Source: Antedon mediterranea (Eukaryota; Echinodermata; Crinoidea; Comatulida; Antedonidae). Taken from it: a stretch of 60,000 bases of DNA. The notes below the pieces were generated by a model. That model searched no databases, was not told where the DNA came from, and worked only from the letters and a program-made list of their open reading frames with translations. The stretch lies in the NCBI RefSeq assembly GCF_964355755.1, contig NC_092676.1, positions 9,780,288 through 9,840,287 of the forward strand. Reading direction: 5' to 3'. Below are positions 1 through 11,500 of this stretch, piece after piece (positions within the stretch are counted from its first letter, which is position 1; each line of letters starts with the position of its first letter). The translations under genes and the position numbers were made by a program.

Positions 1-656
1 ACTTAATCATGATCGAATTCCAACAACTTAAGAATATACAAAATGTTTACATAATTATATAACAATGTAGATCTATCTAATAATGTTTTTATTTTTTTGC
101 AGATAAAGGAGGATCATCAATAAAATAAAATGATAAAAATTCCAGGCATTTAATATACGGTTTACTGATAAAATATAATGTACCAATGAAATAAACCTGG
201 TGTTCTGAAACATATTTTAATAACTTTTGCCGGCCTAGCGCCTTTGTGTATCTAAATCTATATAAATAATTAAGTTAGTACAGTATTAACAAATAAAGGG
301 TTAGGGTTATGTATAATAAAATGATAGAAATGAGGCATTATCTAATAATGTTTTTATTGATTTTTTTTTCTGATTTTTATAGTTTTAAAATTCAAGTACC
401 GTTTTTATAGCGTTATGTATCCTGTAAATGCTAACCTAAAAAGGTTATCTGAATGTTTCTTTTTACGTTATAGAAATGTAATAAAATAACGGTTATAGTG
501 AACCTAAACATTAACCAAACACTAACGTTAGAAAACCACTATGTGTTTGCTGGACTGCCACAATGGAACAATAGACCTAGGTATGTTAAACAAAGAAATC
601 ACGTCAAAGCAGGGTGGAGACGGAATTTTAAGACAAAGGCGTTCTATACAAATGCA
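1..656 (+). repeat. Left arm of the long inverted repeat
   Basis: This arm matches 3146-3805 in reverse complement. Within it a motif containing TCTAATAATGTTTTTA occurs twice (near 75 and 338) and an AATAAAATGATA motif occurs twice (near 122 and 315), as subterminal transposase-binding repeats often do. An open frame at 498-656 is shared with the other arm simply because the arms match; nothing shows it is expressed. Confidence 0.85.
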
Positions 657-1062
657 AATCATTCATGTATACTTTTTACAAATTTTGTTTAGTTTCTTTA
701 TTAAAAGATTTTGATATGCTGTTATATATAAATATTCTAATACATAGAATAGCAAAATTATCATAATACATAGGATAGCAAAAAATAAACCAAACATAAC
801 AACAACAAAATTAAATTGACAATGTATTTTTATTTAGAAATTCATTTCAATAATATAAATATTTTTTATTAAATTACATCATTATTTACTTACAATTAAT
901 TAATTACTTAACTTACATTACAGTAACTGAATAAATGGTACATAAAATTACTAAATAATTGCACATAAAATGCAGGTTATAATAAAGACATAAGTATACA
1001 TATAATGGTACAGGTTATAAATATTTAAATTACGTTTTTTAAATGTAATTATAATAATTAAT

Positions 1063-1214
1063 GATGAGAACACTTACGGTTACGAGTAGACATGTACATT
1101 GGTACATTACAGTACGAGCAATCCTTGGCAGTTGGATAAAAACCCCTTCGTTGGAAAAAGTCCAGGTAGTCATCAAATCCATTAAACAAATGTGGTCCTA
1201 TCTTCGGCAGCATG
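1063..1214 (-). pseudogene. Possible relic first exon of an ISXO2/Merlin-like transposase
   Basis: A - strand frame from an ATG at 1214 (preceded by AAGGACC; an in-frame ATG also lies at 1243) reads MLPKIGPHLFNGFDD, then FFQRRGFYPTAKDC, then a C-x2-C pair, and reaches CGTAACC followed by GTAAGT, a good splice donor near 1074. A short hydrophobic/aromatic run followed by a CxxC zinc knuckle is how ISXO2-like (Merlin superfamily) transposases begin; that likeness is my recognition and was not tested. No second exon is visible downstream on the - strand, where 657-1050 is AT-rich and full of stops. If the call is right, the copy is internally deleted and not autonomous. Confidence 0.35.
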
Positions 1215-1734
1215 GTCCTTGGTTTAAATCGCAGTAAAATCAAATCGAGAACGCAGTAAAATATCGGAGTTGTAGACCTATAATATAGTTGAAAGTTTTT
1301 CGAAAACTGAGTGATTTGAAGACAACTGATCTTGGTTTATATACATGTGCCATATTTTAGTTTGTATACATAGCTCCATGTCGGCATGAGTGATATTGTT
1401 ATATGCTTTATTATGTAATATTGTAAGCTTCAATGAGACACCTTTGTGCAGCAATAAAAAAAAGTAAAACTATGCTACAGCGGTTTTTGTTTCTTAACCT
1501 GATTACATATATTTTATTAATATTTATTCTTCCCAACCATTTTTTTTTAAACTCAAAATTTGAAACACTACCGTTTAGCTTTTTCATTCAAATTGAAGAT
1601 TGAATTTAATGAAATTTTATGTACTGTACTGTTTAACAAATCAACATAACGGTACAATAGGTTATGATTATTTCAAACCAAAATAGCTAGGTTTTTAAGG
1701 ACTGATTTATCTTTAAAAAACGCCTAGAAATAAA

Positions 1735-1751
1735 AGAGAGAGAGAGAGAGA
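1735..1751. repeat. (AG)n microsatellite
   Basis: Uninterrupted AG dinucleotides inside the inverted-repeat element. Confidence 0.9.
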
Positions 1752-1891
1752 ATAGCAATTACGTGTTGGAATAATACAGTAGTAACGGTACAATATATAA
1801 TCATTTTGGTAAAGAAAATCAAATACTAGGTTTTTTAAGGTCTGATTAAACCAAAGTGTGACGTCGTCTGGAAGCAGGAATTTAATATTCA

Positions 1892-2620
1892 TAATTAGGT
1901 GATCATTTAGAATAAAATGATCACCTATTGTTATTGTATCAAATCTTTATTGGTTATCCGCAACGAAGTTGCTGATAACCTCTTGTGATTGTACGAAATC
2001 ATCATCAACATCAACTTTTTATTTCTCTTCTTTCTTTCTGTATGATTTTTGTGCAACGCTTTTCTCTGAAACTTGCAAACATAACATTTTGTGAACTATG
2101 TTAACATTTTGACATTTGTGTAACGTCGTCAAGCGAAGCTTATATTAGTTCATATAAAAATTAAGCCTATTGGATGTTGTGACGTTACCGTATGGCCAGT
2201 TAAAAAGTATTTTTTTTCATCGCTTTCGTAAAAGTTATACAATTTTTAAATAGCGCGCACCGCCCTTCTACGTGCCAAATTTTCTTCCAATTGTTATATT
2301 TTATTACTCAATTCATTATCTTTCGATATTGTTATCTTCAAGTTTATTTTGACAACGTCATCATACCAAAAAATTAGAACATGATGTGGGTCCCGTAATT
2401 TCACCTATGCTACACTGTATATAGATATACACAGTACAGTATATACTGTACATATTGTATATGGCATATAATAGGCACAACTCAGCACTATAAGCATATA
2501 ATAGGATGGCATACATCAACAATTTCCGATTGTATGTTAACGTAGGTGCATGTTTAAAAAATATGAATGTCAATAAAATGATAAAAATGATCACCTATAA
2601 TTCGTCAAAGTGACGAATTA
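1892..2620. repeat. Nested palindromic insertion
   Basis: AGGTGATCATTT near 1897 is followed at once by its reverse complement, with a 6-base loop. The same AAATGATCACCT recurs near 2585, next to another perfect hairpin (AATTCGTCA-AAG-TGACGAATT, about 2598-2618). A third hairpin (GGTTATC/GATAACC with GCAAC/GTTGC inside) lies near 1953-1981. The layout suggests a MITE inserted inside the larger element. Confidence 0.45.
2434..2451. repeat. 18-bp perfect palindrome
   Basis: GTACAGTATATACTGTAC equals its own reverse complement. TACAGTA/TACTGTA recurs often through the left part of the window. Confidence 0.85.
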
Positions 2621-3145
2621 AATTCTAGTTACAAGTTGTAGGCCTACTTGGATATCAAACTGTCTATTTGGTCGTCTTGAGCCTCAAGAGAATAGCAACT
2701 ATGTATGAGCTGTAATAAACAGTAAGTACAGTATAGAAATCATATATCGACTAGCATTAAAATTACAAGTGGGAGTCTGTAGTACAGTGAAAAATTTCAT
2801 TTCAAAATTTTAGCAAAATTGCTAATCAAACTGATTTAGTCGAGAAACATAGTTTTGTATTGTATTTTTTGCTACACAATTTTCGAAATGTGTAGCAAGA
2901 GGTTGTTTTGTATAGCTTTTTGCTATGCCACACTGGCGAAATTATTCCTTGTAGTAGATAAAAGAGACGTTCAAAACAGATTAAAAAAGAAAATCATAGT
3001 ACGGTTATTATTGTACAGTATATTAATTAAACAAGCTGAACATTTTATATAGTGATTTAATACGCAAATAATGTTTCCACATTTTTCCACAGAGTTTACG
3101 TGAATTTCTGTCAGCATTGATCATGTTGTATTCCACCACCAGATA

Positions 3146-3805
3146 TGCATTTGTATAGAACGCCTTTGTCTTAAAATTCCGTCTCCACCCTGCTTTGACG
3201 TGATTTCTTTGTTTAACATACCTAGGTCTATTGTTCCATTGTGGCAGTCCAGCAAACACATAGTGGTTTTCTAACGTTAGTGTTTGGTTAATGTTTAGGT
3301 TCACTATAACCGTTATTTTATTACATTTCTATAACGTAAAAAGAAACATTCAGATAACGTTTTTAGGTTAGCATTTACAGGATACATAACGCTATAAAAA
3401 CGGTATTTGAATTTTAAAACTAAAAAAATCAGAAAAAAAAATCAATAAAAACATTATTAGATAATGCCTCATTTCTATCATTTTATTATACATAACCCTA
3501 ACCCTTTATTTGTTAATACTGTACTAACTTAATTATTTAGATAGATTTAGATACACATAGGCGCTAGGCCGGCAAAAGTTATTAAAATAATTATGTTTCA
3601 GAACACCAGGTTTATTTCATTGGTACATTATATTTTATCAGTAAACCGTATATTAAATGCCTGGAATTTTTATCATTTTATTTTATTGATGATCCTCCTT
3701 TATCTGCAAAAAAATAAAAACATTATTAGATAGATCTACATTGTTATATAATTATGTAAACATTTTGTATATTCTTAAGTTGTTGGAATTCGATCATGAT
3801 TAAGT
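3146..3805 (-). repeat. Right arm of the long inverted repeat
   Basis: This is the reverse complement of 1-656. It ends with GATCATGATTAAGT, the mirror of the first bases of the window. The same ~53-residue open frame runs on the - strand from 3304 down to about 3146. Sequence after 3805 has no partner in the window, so a target-site duplication cannot be tested. Confidence 0.85.
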
Positions 3806-4108
3806 CAATTACAAGGCGGTAGACCGGGAACCAGTCAACTGACAGAAGAGGGCTCTCAATGTCATTTCTATTGACGTACCTGCACACAATATTCATAACC
3901 ACACACCCCCACTTTAATAATGGAATAACCCTAAAAAAAACTCCGGAGCCAAAACGGCAGTTGATCCAGAACTAGACCTAGTTTAGCCTAGTAAAGGCCT
4001 AGTAGTATTTGTTATTAGGCCTGAATGTGTAAGGCCCTGGCTCTCTGCTGGTTTACTCTATAATAGGTAGGCTAATACTTAAAATAGAGGCCTAGAAAGA
4101 CTCTCTAG

Positions 4109-4136
4109 CTAGGCCTAGGCCTATGCCTAGGCCTAG
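4109..4136. repeat. GGCCTA palindrome
   Basis: CTAGGCCTAGGC, a 4-base loop CTAT, then the exact reverse complement GCCTAGGCCTAG. It sits in a 200-base patch with several other GGCCTA copies. Confidence 0.85.
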
Positions 4137-5035
4137 TATAAATATTGACTAAATTTAGTAGCCTAACTAAGATCTATCTATCCAGGTTTAGGTTAGGCCT
4201 AGACCTGTAAATGAAAACAAACAACACCTTCCGAAATACTAAATCTTGCGGCATACCTTGTTGTTTTACATAAACAGCAGTGAGATAAGTCTAAACTGTC
4301 TAAATAAAATGGTTATGGTTATGGTTACAAAAACAGCAAATGCCGTCTCGCGATTACGATTCCAAAAGAAAGAAACGGGAAAATCCCTGTTGTTTTCCAA
4401 CCCTTGAAAAACATTCCATTTTTAATTTAGGTAAATCTATATATATAATTTTAAATCATGATACATTTTCAAATTTATTAAAAAGTAACATTATTTTTAA
4501 CAGTTACAATACTTAAGAAACATTTATCAAAACAAAGAAAAAGTGTTTTGACAGTTTCTAAACTGTAGGTACTCAAATATCAAGAACTATAAAACCCAAA
4601 AATAATGGTTAATTCTTGCTCGTGACCTTTTCATTACGTCATTTTGTCTTGTGATTGAACATTATTATTCAAAGCATTGTGCAAACAGGCTACTTTTGTA
4701 GAGTGAGTAGATGGATTGTGACCATTTTTGATGAACATGCAATAGGGCCTAGCCTTTGGTAAGATTCTAAAAATTATAATATTAATAAACAATGCTAATT
4801 TGGGTTGAGGTGGTGGAAGGATTGAATTTGGAAGGTGATGATCTATGAAATTGTGTTCATCATTTACAGTAAAAAAGACACCACAAAGAATATCCAGTAA
4901 TTCAATTTGATTTTCAATTCCAATGTCTCCTTTCTTTGGTTGATTTTTTTTTTTTTTAACTTTTATACATATTTTATATTACAGGATCCTTCTATAAGTA
5001 TAAGAGTATTACTCAGATCACAGTTAAACATATAT

Positions 5036-5116
5036 TTTTTCAGGATATTTGAACCCAGGTTTCTAGGATTGGTAGCAGAGCATAACCATCAAGCTATAGC
5101 CCCACTCCTTTTCACT
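5036..5116 (-). mobile_element. tRNA-derived SINE head
   Basis: Read on the - strand, this holds a tRNA-like pol III promoter. An A-box-like TAGCTTGATGGTTA is followed about 40 bases later by a B-box-like GGGTTCAAATATCC. No matching acceptor stem is visible, so this is a SINE and not a tRNA gene. A long + strand open frame across it (4907-5215) has no family likeness and is treated as chance. Confidence 0.55.
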
Positions 5117-5394
5117 GATCCTAAAATCTGTAGCTGTACCTATTCTTTTTTTAACCATGCCTTTCCAACTTTGTGGACATCATGCTCCCCATGTATAAGT
5201 CTTATTCTTGTGTAGGGCTACAGTACACAATTAAATGTATTAAAATCAAAATTGTAAAAAATCTGTGCGGCCTGTAGATTGAATGTGGTTCTTCTTTTGA
5301 CCTGAAGCCCAAAAGTTATTCAATTTCAAAAGTACTTTATTATTATTTTAGTATGATATTATATTACAGAACTAGAAACGCAAATATCGACACC

Positions 5395-5534
5395 ATGGAT
5401 CTATCATGTATAAAACAGCAAGGCATGTCCTTTGTTTCTGTTTGTCTGGCAGTTGTATCTCTATCAACTGTTATCACAAGCTACGCTATGTCTGTTAGTA
5501 GGGGTGATGTTCAGAGCCTATTTCCATATATAAG
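5395..5534 (+). CDS. DRAM-like coding exon 1
   Basis: The ATG at 5395 is in a strong context (CACCATGG) and starts MDLSCIKQQGMSF, as DRAM proteins do. An acceptor (ATATTACAG) ends at 5369-5370, so this exon also carries about 25 bases of 5' UTR and an upstream non-coding exon is likely. The ATG at 5353 lies before the acceptor and is not used. The donor is AAG|GTTAGT; the exon ends in phase 2. Confidence 0.88.
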
Positions 5535-8500
5535 GTTAGTATTACATTATTATTTTTATTATTATTTGGGTACATGATATAAATCTCTCTTACTCTACGT
5601 TAAATTACCATCATTAATTTAAAATAATCACATTAAATCAACAACATAAAAATGTAATTATGTAATTTTGTGACTTATATGTTATCCTTTGTTACAATTC
5701 TCTTCACCTGATGATGGGCTATGCCCGAAACATGTCGTAAAAATAAACTTAAATTGAGGCAGTTTTAATTTTTTTTTCTATGTCCTGCCTATGCAGCTCT
5801 TTGATTTATATAAATATAATTACTATATGCACATGTTCAATAAAATCATAGTAGAGAATTTACTCTACGTTAAATTATACCTTTATTAATTTAAAATAAT
5901 AACATAAAACCAACAATATTAAATAAAATATAATTATTGGTTAATACAAATGTTACATATTTATGTGTGAACAAGCTGCAGATAAGCATTTGGTGTAGTT
6001 GTTTTTGGTTTGAAAGTTTACAGTGATTTTAGTTCAAAATGCAGCATACAGTAGGCATTTTTTCATGGATTTACAAATGTTAAACTTTTTTATGCATTTT
6101 TTACAGTGATACAGGCGGAAAACCACCTGAAAGTTGTGTTTTTGGTCAATTACTTAATACCACTGCGTTACTTTGTAAGTAAAAAATATGTGGAAAGTGT
6201 ATCCGCCCAACACCCATCCTAACAACTACCTTCTAAAGGGTTCGGTTCACAAGGGTATTTCTCAGTTGACTTTTCATAAGGGTATTTTCATAGGGACGTA
6301 TAATATGATCTCCTTACTATATGTAAATCCATTTTGAACATAGAGAAATGAGTTGTTATGAGCTCATTGTACTAAGTCTCAGCATTGTGGTATAGTGGCC
6401 AGTTCCTTTCCACACGCCACCTTCTCCTTCCTAGTATTTTCAACCAGGTACTTATTTACAACTGGGAGTTCTTATATTATCGGGATTTGAACCCTCTGTA
6501 TGATGATAGTCAAGTGTCCTACTATATAAAAGCTAAAAGTATTTATTATCGGTTTCAAGCTTAACTGGAAACTGATACACCCCCTTACATCATGAGAAAT
6601 ATTAAAAATTATTTCAATATTTTGTACAGTATTTGCATCAGCATGGATAAGATACAAACAGATGGAAGACTTAGACGACGATGCAACTGGAAGTAGAAAG
6701 TTTAGAATTTGCAACCTAGTATCACTGATCATTGCTACTGTAGCTGCACTCGGCTTAAGCATCGTTGCTAATTTTCAGGTAAACTACAGTGGATAGGTAA
6801 CAGGACAATTCGGCCCTGGATAAGTCGGCCCATTTTATTATATTGTAGTATGCATTTATAAACATAAATTCTTCGCTAATGTTTTGTTTTGTTCCAGAGA
6901 GACTGTTTTTTAGCAATTTATTTGATATATCAACATTGGTAGTATCAATAAAATATGTTATTAAGTGGTAGTTCAAACGTCTTTACAAACTTGGTATACC
7001 ACAAAAAATGTATAGCAGCCGGGTGGTTTCTACTACTAGTACTAGTACTACTAGTACTAGTACTAGTACTACTAGTACTAGTACTACTAGTACTAGTACT
7101 ACTAGTTTGGTTTCTGTCAATAGATTTGGTGGATGGTGGTGTTTTTATCTCTGTTTTTTTGTATTCTGTATTTTAATTTTCTGTAATGTACATTCACACA
7201 TACAGTACTAAATTGTAACAAATTGTTATAGGACATCTCTGATACAAATTATTGTGAAAGACTATTTTATAATTATCTTTTAACTTTCTATCTTTCAGGA
7301 TGTAGCTGTTTTAACGGTGCACATGATTGGTGCTTGTTGTGCCTTTGTTGGTGGTGTCTTTTATGCTGGAATACAGACGTGGATGTCATATAAGATATGC
7401 CCTAACTGGACAAGTTACTCTGTTTGTCGATTCCGGTTATTTTTAACGATGTCTGGCATTGTTTTCGTACTTACTAGTATCCTTTTAGAATTTTATATGT
7501 TTACAGTAATTTGAGGTTTCAGGCACGAATTTAGGCGGAGACTTTTTTTATAAAATAATGACTACACATTTAACGCAAAACAAAACACTGTCGACTCTGT
7601 GTGAAGACGACTAGTGGAAGGTGCATTTATCATGAATTTTTTGTGCGAGCGTACCATTTCTGACCATCTGGGGGTGTCATTTACCTAAATTTGCTTTGAC
7701 ACAGCCCCTCCACCTCTATTTCAAAATTCTGGATTCGCCCCTGATTTTGATAGTGTTCGCTGTAAATGGAAAAACTATCGCAATCCCTTTCATTAGTTAA
7801 CGTACATGTGAACATCGGATGGTATTTTTGATTGAGATCAGAAGAGGAGCTCTGCGGCACGCAACAACATTCCGTTAAAAAGTACATGTGAAGAAACCAC
7901 TACAACATTTGAAATTTTAAAAATACAACTTATATAAGTATAAGACATTATGCTATATATATTATATTAACAAAATTATGAAAAAAATAACACAAAACAA
8001 CACAATTGACATTTGTATTATTCAAAAATAACAATGTAATTATCTATTCACCTTAGCACCTGTCGGTTTGTTATTTTGTCTCACAATTTTCTTTTGTAAA
8101 TTTAATATTTATTATACTATAAAATGGTTAATGTTCTGTTAATATTCAGACGACACAACAATTAGAAATCAACCAGTACAATAAACAGGTAATTTAGTTT
8201 GTAAAATTTTGATTGCATCTTTTATGCTGATGAACAGTAACCTATTGGTTACAATGCTAAAATTACAAAAATTGTTAAAAACTATGATATAGTTTCTAGA
8301 TAACCATTAAGATATTTCAAGAACATGACTGGGCCCATTGCTTAAATGTACGTCAAAATGAAAAGGACCATACAGTAACCTCAGTCAAAAAAGTACCTTA
8401 ATCAAAAAAAGCACCACACAGCAGAGGCAGATCCAGATCAGGTTCTTAAGACTGTTTAACCCCTGCCTATATCCGGGCCTGCACAGTCGGAAAAGCACTG

Positions 8501-11500
8501 CAGTTAAAAAAAAAAACAATATAAAGAAGCGTTAGTCAAGAAGTACTGTAGTATAAGAAAGCGCTGAAGTTGAAAAGGTGCCACAGTAAAAAAAAACACC
8601 ACAGTTATACTGATAATAAATATAATATTTATTATCAGTGTGACTGTGGTGTTTTATTTTGTATTAAAAAGAATACGTTTATGCTTGTATTTTAACAAAT
8701 AATTTATTTTGGAAAATTACTATTCTAAATTACAAATATTCCTTAAGCTGTGTACATATTTATTGACAGTTTAAATTCAAGCTTGGGAATAAATATGAAC
8801 TTTTATCCTTTATTTTTAGCTTGGCTCCTCTTGTTTGTAACTAATATTATAAAGTGGATTTCCACCCTAAGATAACGTTAATATGCTATTTCTTAGATAC
8901 CATGTTGTGCTTAGTATTTGCGATGAAAATAAAAGAAATTTAAATATAAGATGTCCAAAGAGAGCACTCAAAATAAGAAGCGACTCCCTTCAATAATCCG
9001 TCTCTAAGATGTCAATAAGCTCTTAACGCCAAACTTCCTGTATTTCACTTTGCTGTGTAACATATCTACTGCCCTCTATAAAAATGTAACCAAAAAAAGT
9101 TCTGCTTATTTAACTGCAATTTGTAAACAGTATCTCTTTTTCAAGATTTTCTAAAACAGACCATACTACTGTAATTTTAAAGGCAGAGTGGAGCGAGCAG
9201 GCTTAGCTCAAGCCCTTCTACTCTATTTGATAGGTGAAAATAAAATTATATTTAATTGGGGGCGGATTCAGGATTTTTCATTCATATATAAAATTTGTTG
9301 CTTTGTTTTATGTTGTTAAACACAGTTATAATTTCTACTATTTACTAGCATATACAAATATATTATTATATTTTGCTGTTGAATACAAATTGAACAACAA
9401 CCCAACTAAAAACTGGACACCTGGGCTATGATCTGTTTTCCAGAAATCATGGCTAAAATGTTCGCTGAGATAAAGTTTTGTTTAAGAAGAATTCACAGGG
9501 TAATTTTATTTTTTTGGCGAGTGTATGTGGGGTGTACTATTTATTAGTTGTTTTTATTTATGCAATTGTTTCTTTAACAATTGTATCAGCATATTTATCA
9601 GAGATTGTAGCATCAAGTAAATGGAAGAAACACCATGTACACAATGATACATTTCAATGGAACAACGAAGATGGCGTAAGTATTCTTAAGTGTATTCGAC
9701 TGGTCACTCGCAAACATCTTGCAGTGACCTACTCTCACTGCTTGCATAAACAGCGATAAAATCAGCTTGTCGATTACTGTTTCCATTCTAAAACAGAATC
9801 TAAACCTTTTAAGGCCACTCTGAAAATTAAGCTCAGCCTGAGATTAGAGGTGTAAGCTCACTGAATGTGAGAAGATTTATTGTCCCAAAAAACTGGAAAT
9901 ATGTAGACTTTTTAAAAGACTTTTTTGAAAAGATTTTGTAGTTTTAATAAAGTTAATCACTTCCGTAAAAAAGAAAAATTATAAAAATAATATTGTCACT
10001 TATACACTGTTAAATTCAGCCAAAAACCCATTGATTTGTTGCATTTAATGAGGGTACAGTAGGTATGTTATTAGAAGAATTCATTGCAATTTTATTCCAC
10101 ACAAGAATATCAAAATTGAAGTTAAAAAATGTACAGTACAAAAAAAGTGTAAAAAACAGTAAGACAGCATTAAAAACTAAAAATACTGATAGATCACTCA
10201 ATACTTAATTTTAAATTAAAGGGAGATACAGCATAACTTTTAGTTATAGCTTATCATCAGCCCATTACTATATAGCAGGAAGTAGAATTATGAAAGGAAT
10301 TTTCATTTTATTTGATAGAAGGAAATGCCTCATTCCAATAAAACCCTCCAAAGATTATTTTTATTTGAACAATTTTGCAGACTACCCCAGTGTTTTCATG
10401 TCAGTTTGTATTTTAAAAAGCATGGGGATTTGTTCCATTGTGATACTGATTGTACAAGAAACTTTTATAGCATATGGGATTTGCCCTATTAAATTATTTT
10501 CAAAATTCTTTATTGATCCAGTTACTGGAAATTTGACTTTCCTTTGGCAATGCATATTGATTATGTAATTAAAGCGTACTGTACAGTGGAGCATTAGGGG
10601 GAACCTTTGCTATTTCTATTTGCTTGCTGTATTTGCATAAAATGTGCTAAATAGCCTACAGGTGTTATTAATATTTAAATATTTTAAAATGAAATACTAG
10701 TTGGATCTAATAGGTCTGGCCAGTAGATTAGTTTTCTTAATGTATTCAGTTTTACTGTCCAACAATTTTAAACACAAACTATGTTTTTCAAAGATAATTC
10801 TCCATTTCTTCTTAATACTATTAGATATGAAATGTTTTGCCATGAAAAACAGCCTTTGATTGTGTCTGCCCATCTTTTTTTGGACATCTCCTACAGTAGG
10901 TCTTTTGCCGCTTTGTTTCCATACAAACTTCTCTTCTCAACTCTTTCTTTTCTCAATTTTTTAAAGTCCATGCCATCTCAGTGGTGCAGATTAAATTTTA
11001 TTATACTGTAGATTGTTGTTATTTCGACCTGTCTTTTGATGTCTCACATTGTGTAATTTGGCCTTATTGACTATGGCCTGGCTCTGAGATTTCTGCTTAT
11101 TGTATTCATTTATTCATTCATTTTTATTTCACAAACTCAAACAAATTAATACAGATTATTATTAAAATTTTTCTTTTATTTTCCATTGACTTAAAATATT
11201 CCATATTAGAGGTATCCTATAGATTTATTGACTGTTGTATGAGCTCTAGTATTGTAGTTCTGAAATTCATTATTTTTTGTGAAACATTTTTTGAAAATAT
11301 TTGGGAGTTGATTATTTTGAATTTAAGATAAAGATAAGATAATATAAGAAAGCACATGTATCCAGTGCTCAAGGCGCTTGTGAAAACCATGAAAAATACT
11401 AACCTTGAAACTAAAAACAGCAACAAATTAAAAGCAAAGAATAAAAGCAGACCAATCAAACCCACATCACTGCTTCCGTTTACAATTTAAGGTGCATAGA

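Larger units (their letters stand above)
1..3805. mobile_element. Inverted-repeat transposon with ~656 bp arms
   Basis: The first ~656 bases reappear as reverse complement at 3146-3805. Position 1 pairs with 3805 and position 656 with 3146; a 4-base indel near 210/3592 shifts the register. I see only about ten differences, so the arms are young or kept alike by gene conversion. The centre (657-3145) is AT-rich, with a GA run and nested palindromes. A possible transposase exon lies on the - strand at 1063-1214. The outer ends are not settled because the left arm reaches the window edge, so the arms may continue. The structure fits a DNA transposon or foldback element that has lost most of its coding part. 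Confidence 0.8.
3806..5369. other. Non-coding stretch before the DRAM-like gene
   Basis: I see no gene here. It has a GGCCTA-rich patch (about 3970-4200) with a 28-base palindrome, and a SINE on the - strand. A 5' untranslated exon of the DRAM-like gene probably lies here or further left, because coding exon 1 is preceded by a splice acceptor, but I cannot place it. Confidence 0.5.

Noticed and set aside
4907-5215. 102-codon + strand open frame
   Set aside because: It runs antisense over a tRNA-derived SINE and starts with a poly-F run from a T tract. No domain likeness.
5353-5394. Upstream ATG as the DRAM-like start
   Set aside because: It lies before the splice acceptor TATTACAG, and the family start fits the ATG at 5395.
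6484-6500. Second tRNA candidate (GGGATTTGAACCC)
   Set aside because: It is part of a SINE body with no A box at the right distance.
6955-7211. Two + strand frames rich in LVL or TST repeats
   Set aside because: They are translations of the TACTAG microsatellite inside an intron.
8593-8655. MicroRNA precursor
   Set aside because: The loop is one base and the stem has no bulges, unlike a normal pre-miRNA. Kept as a hairpin only.
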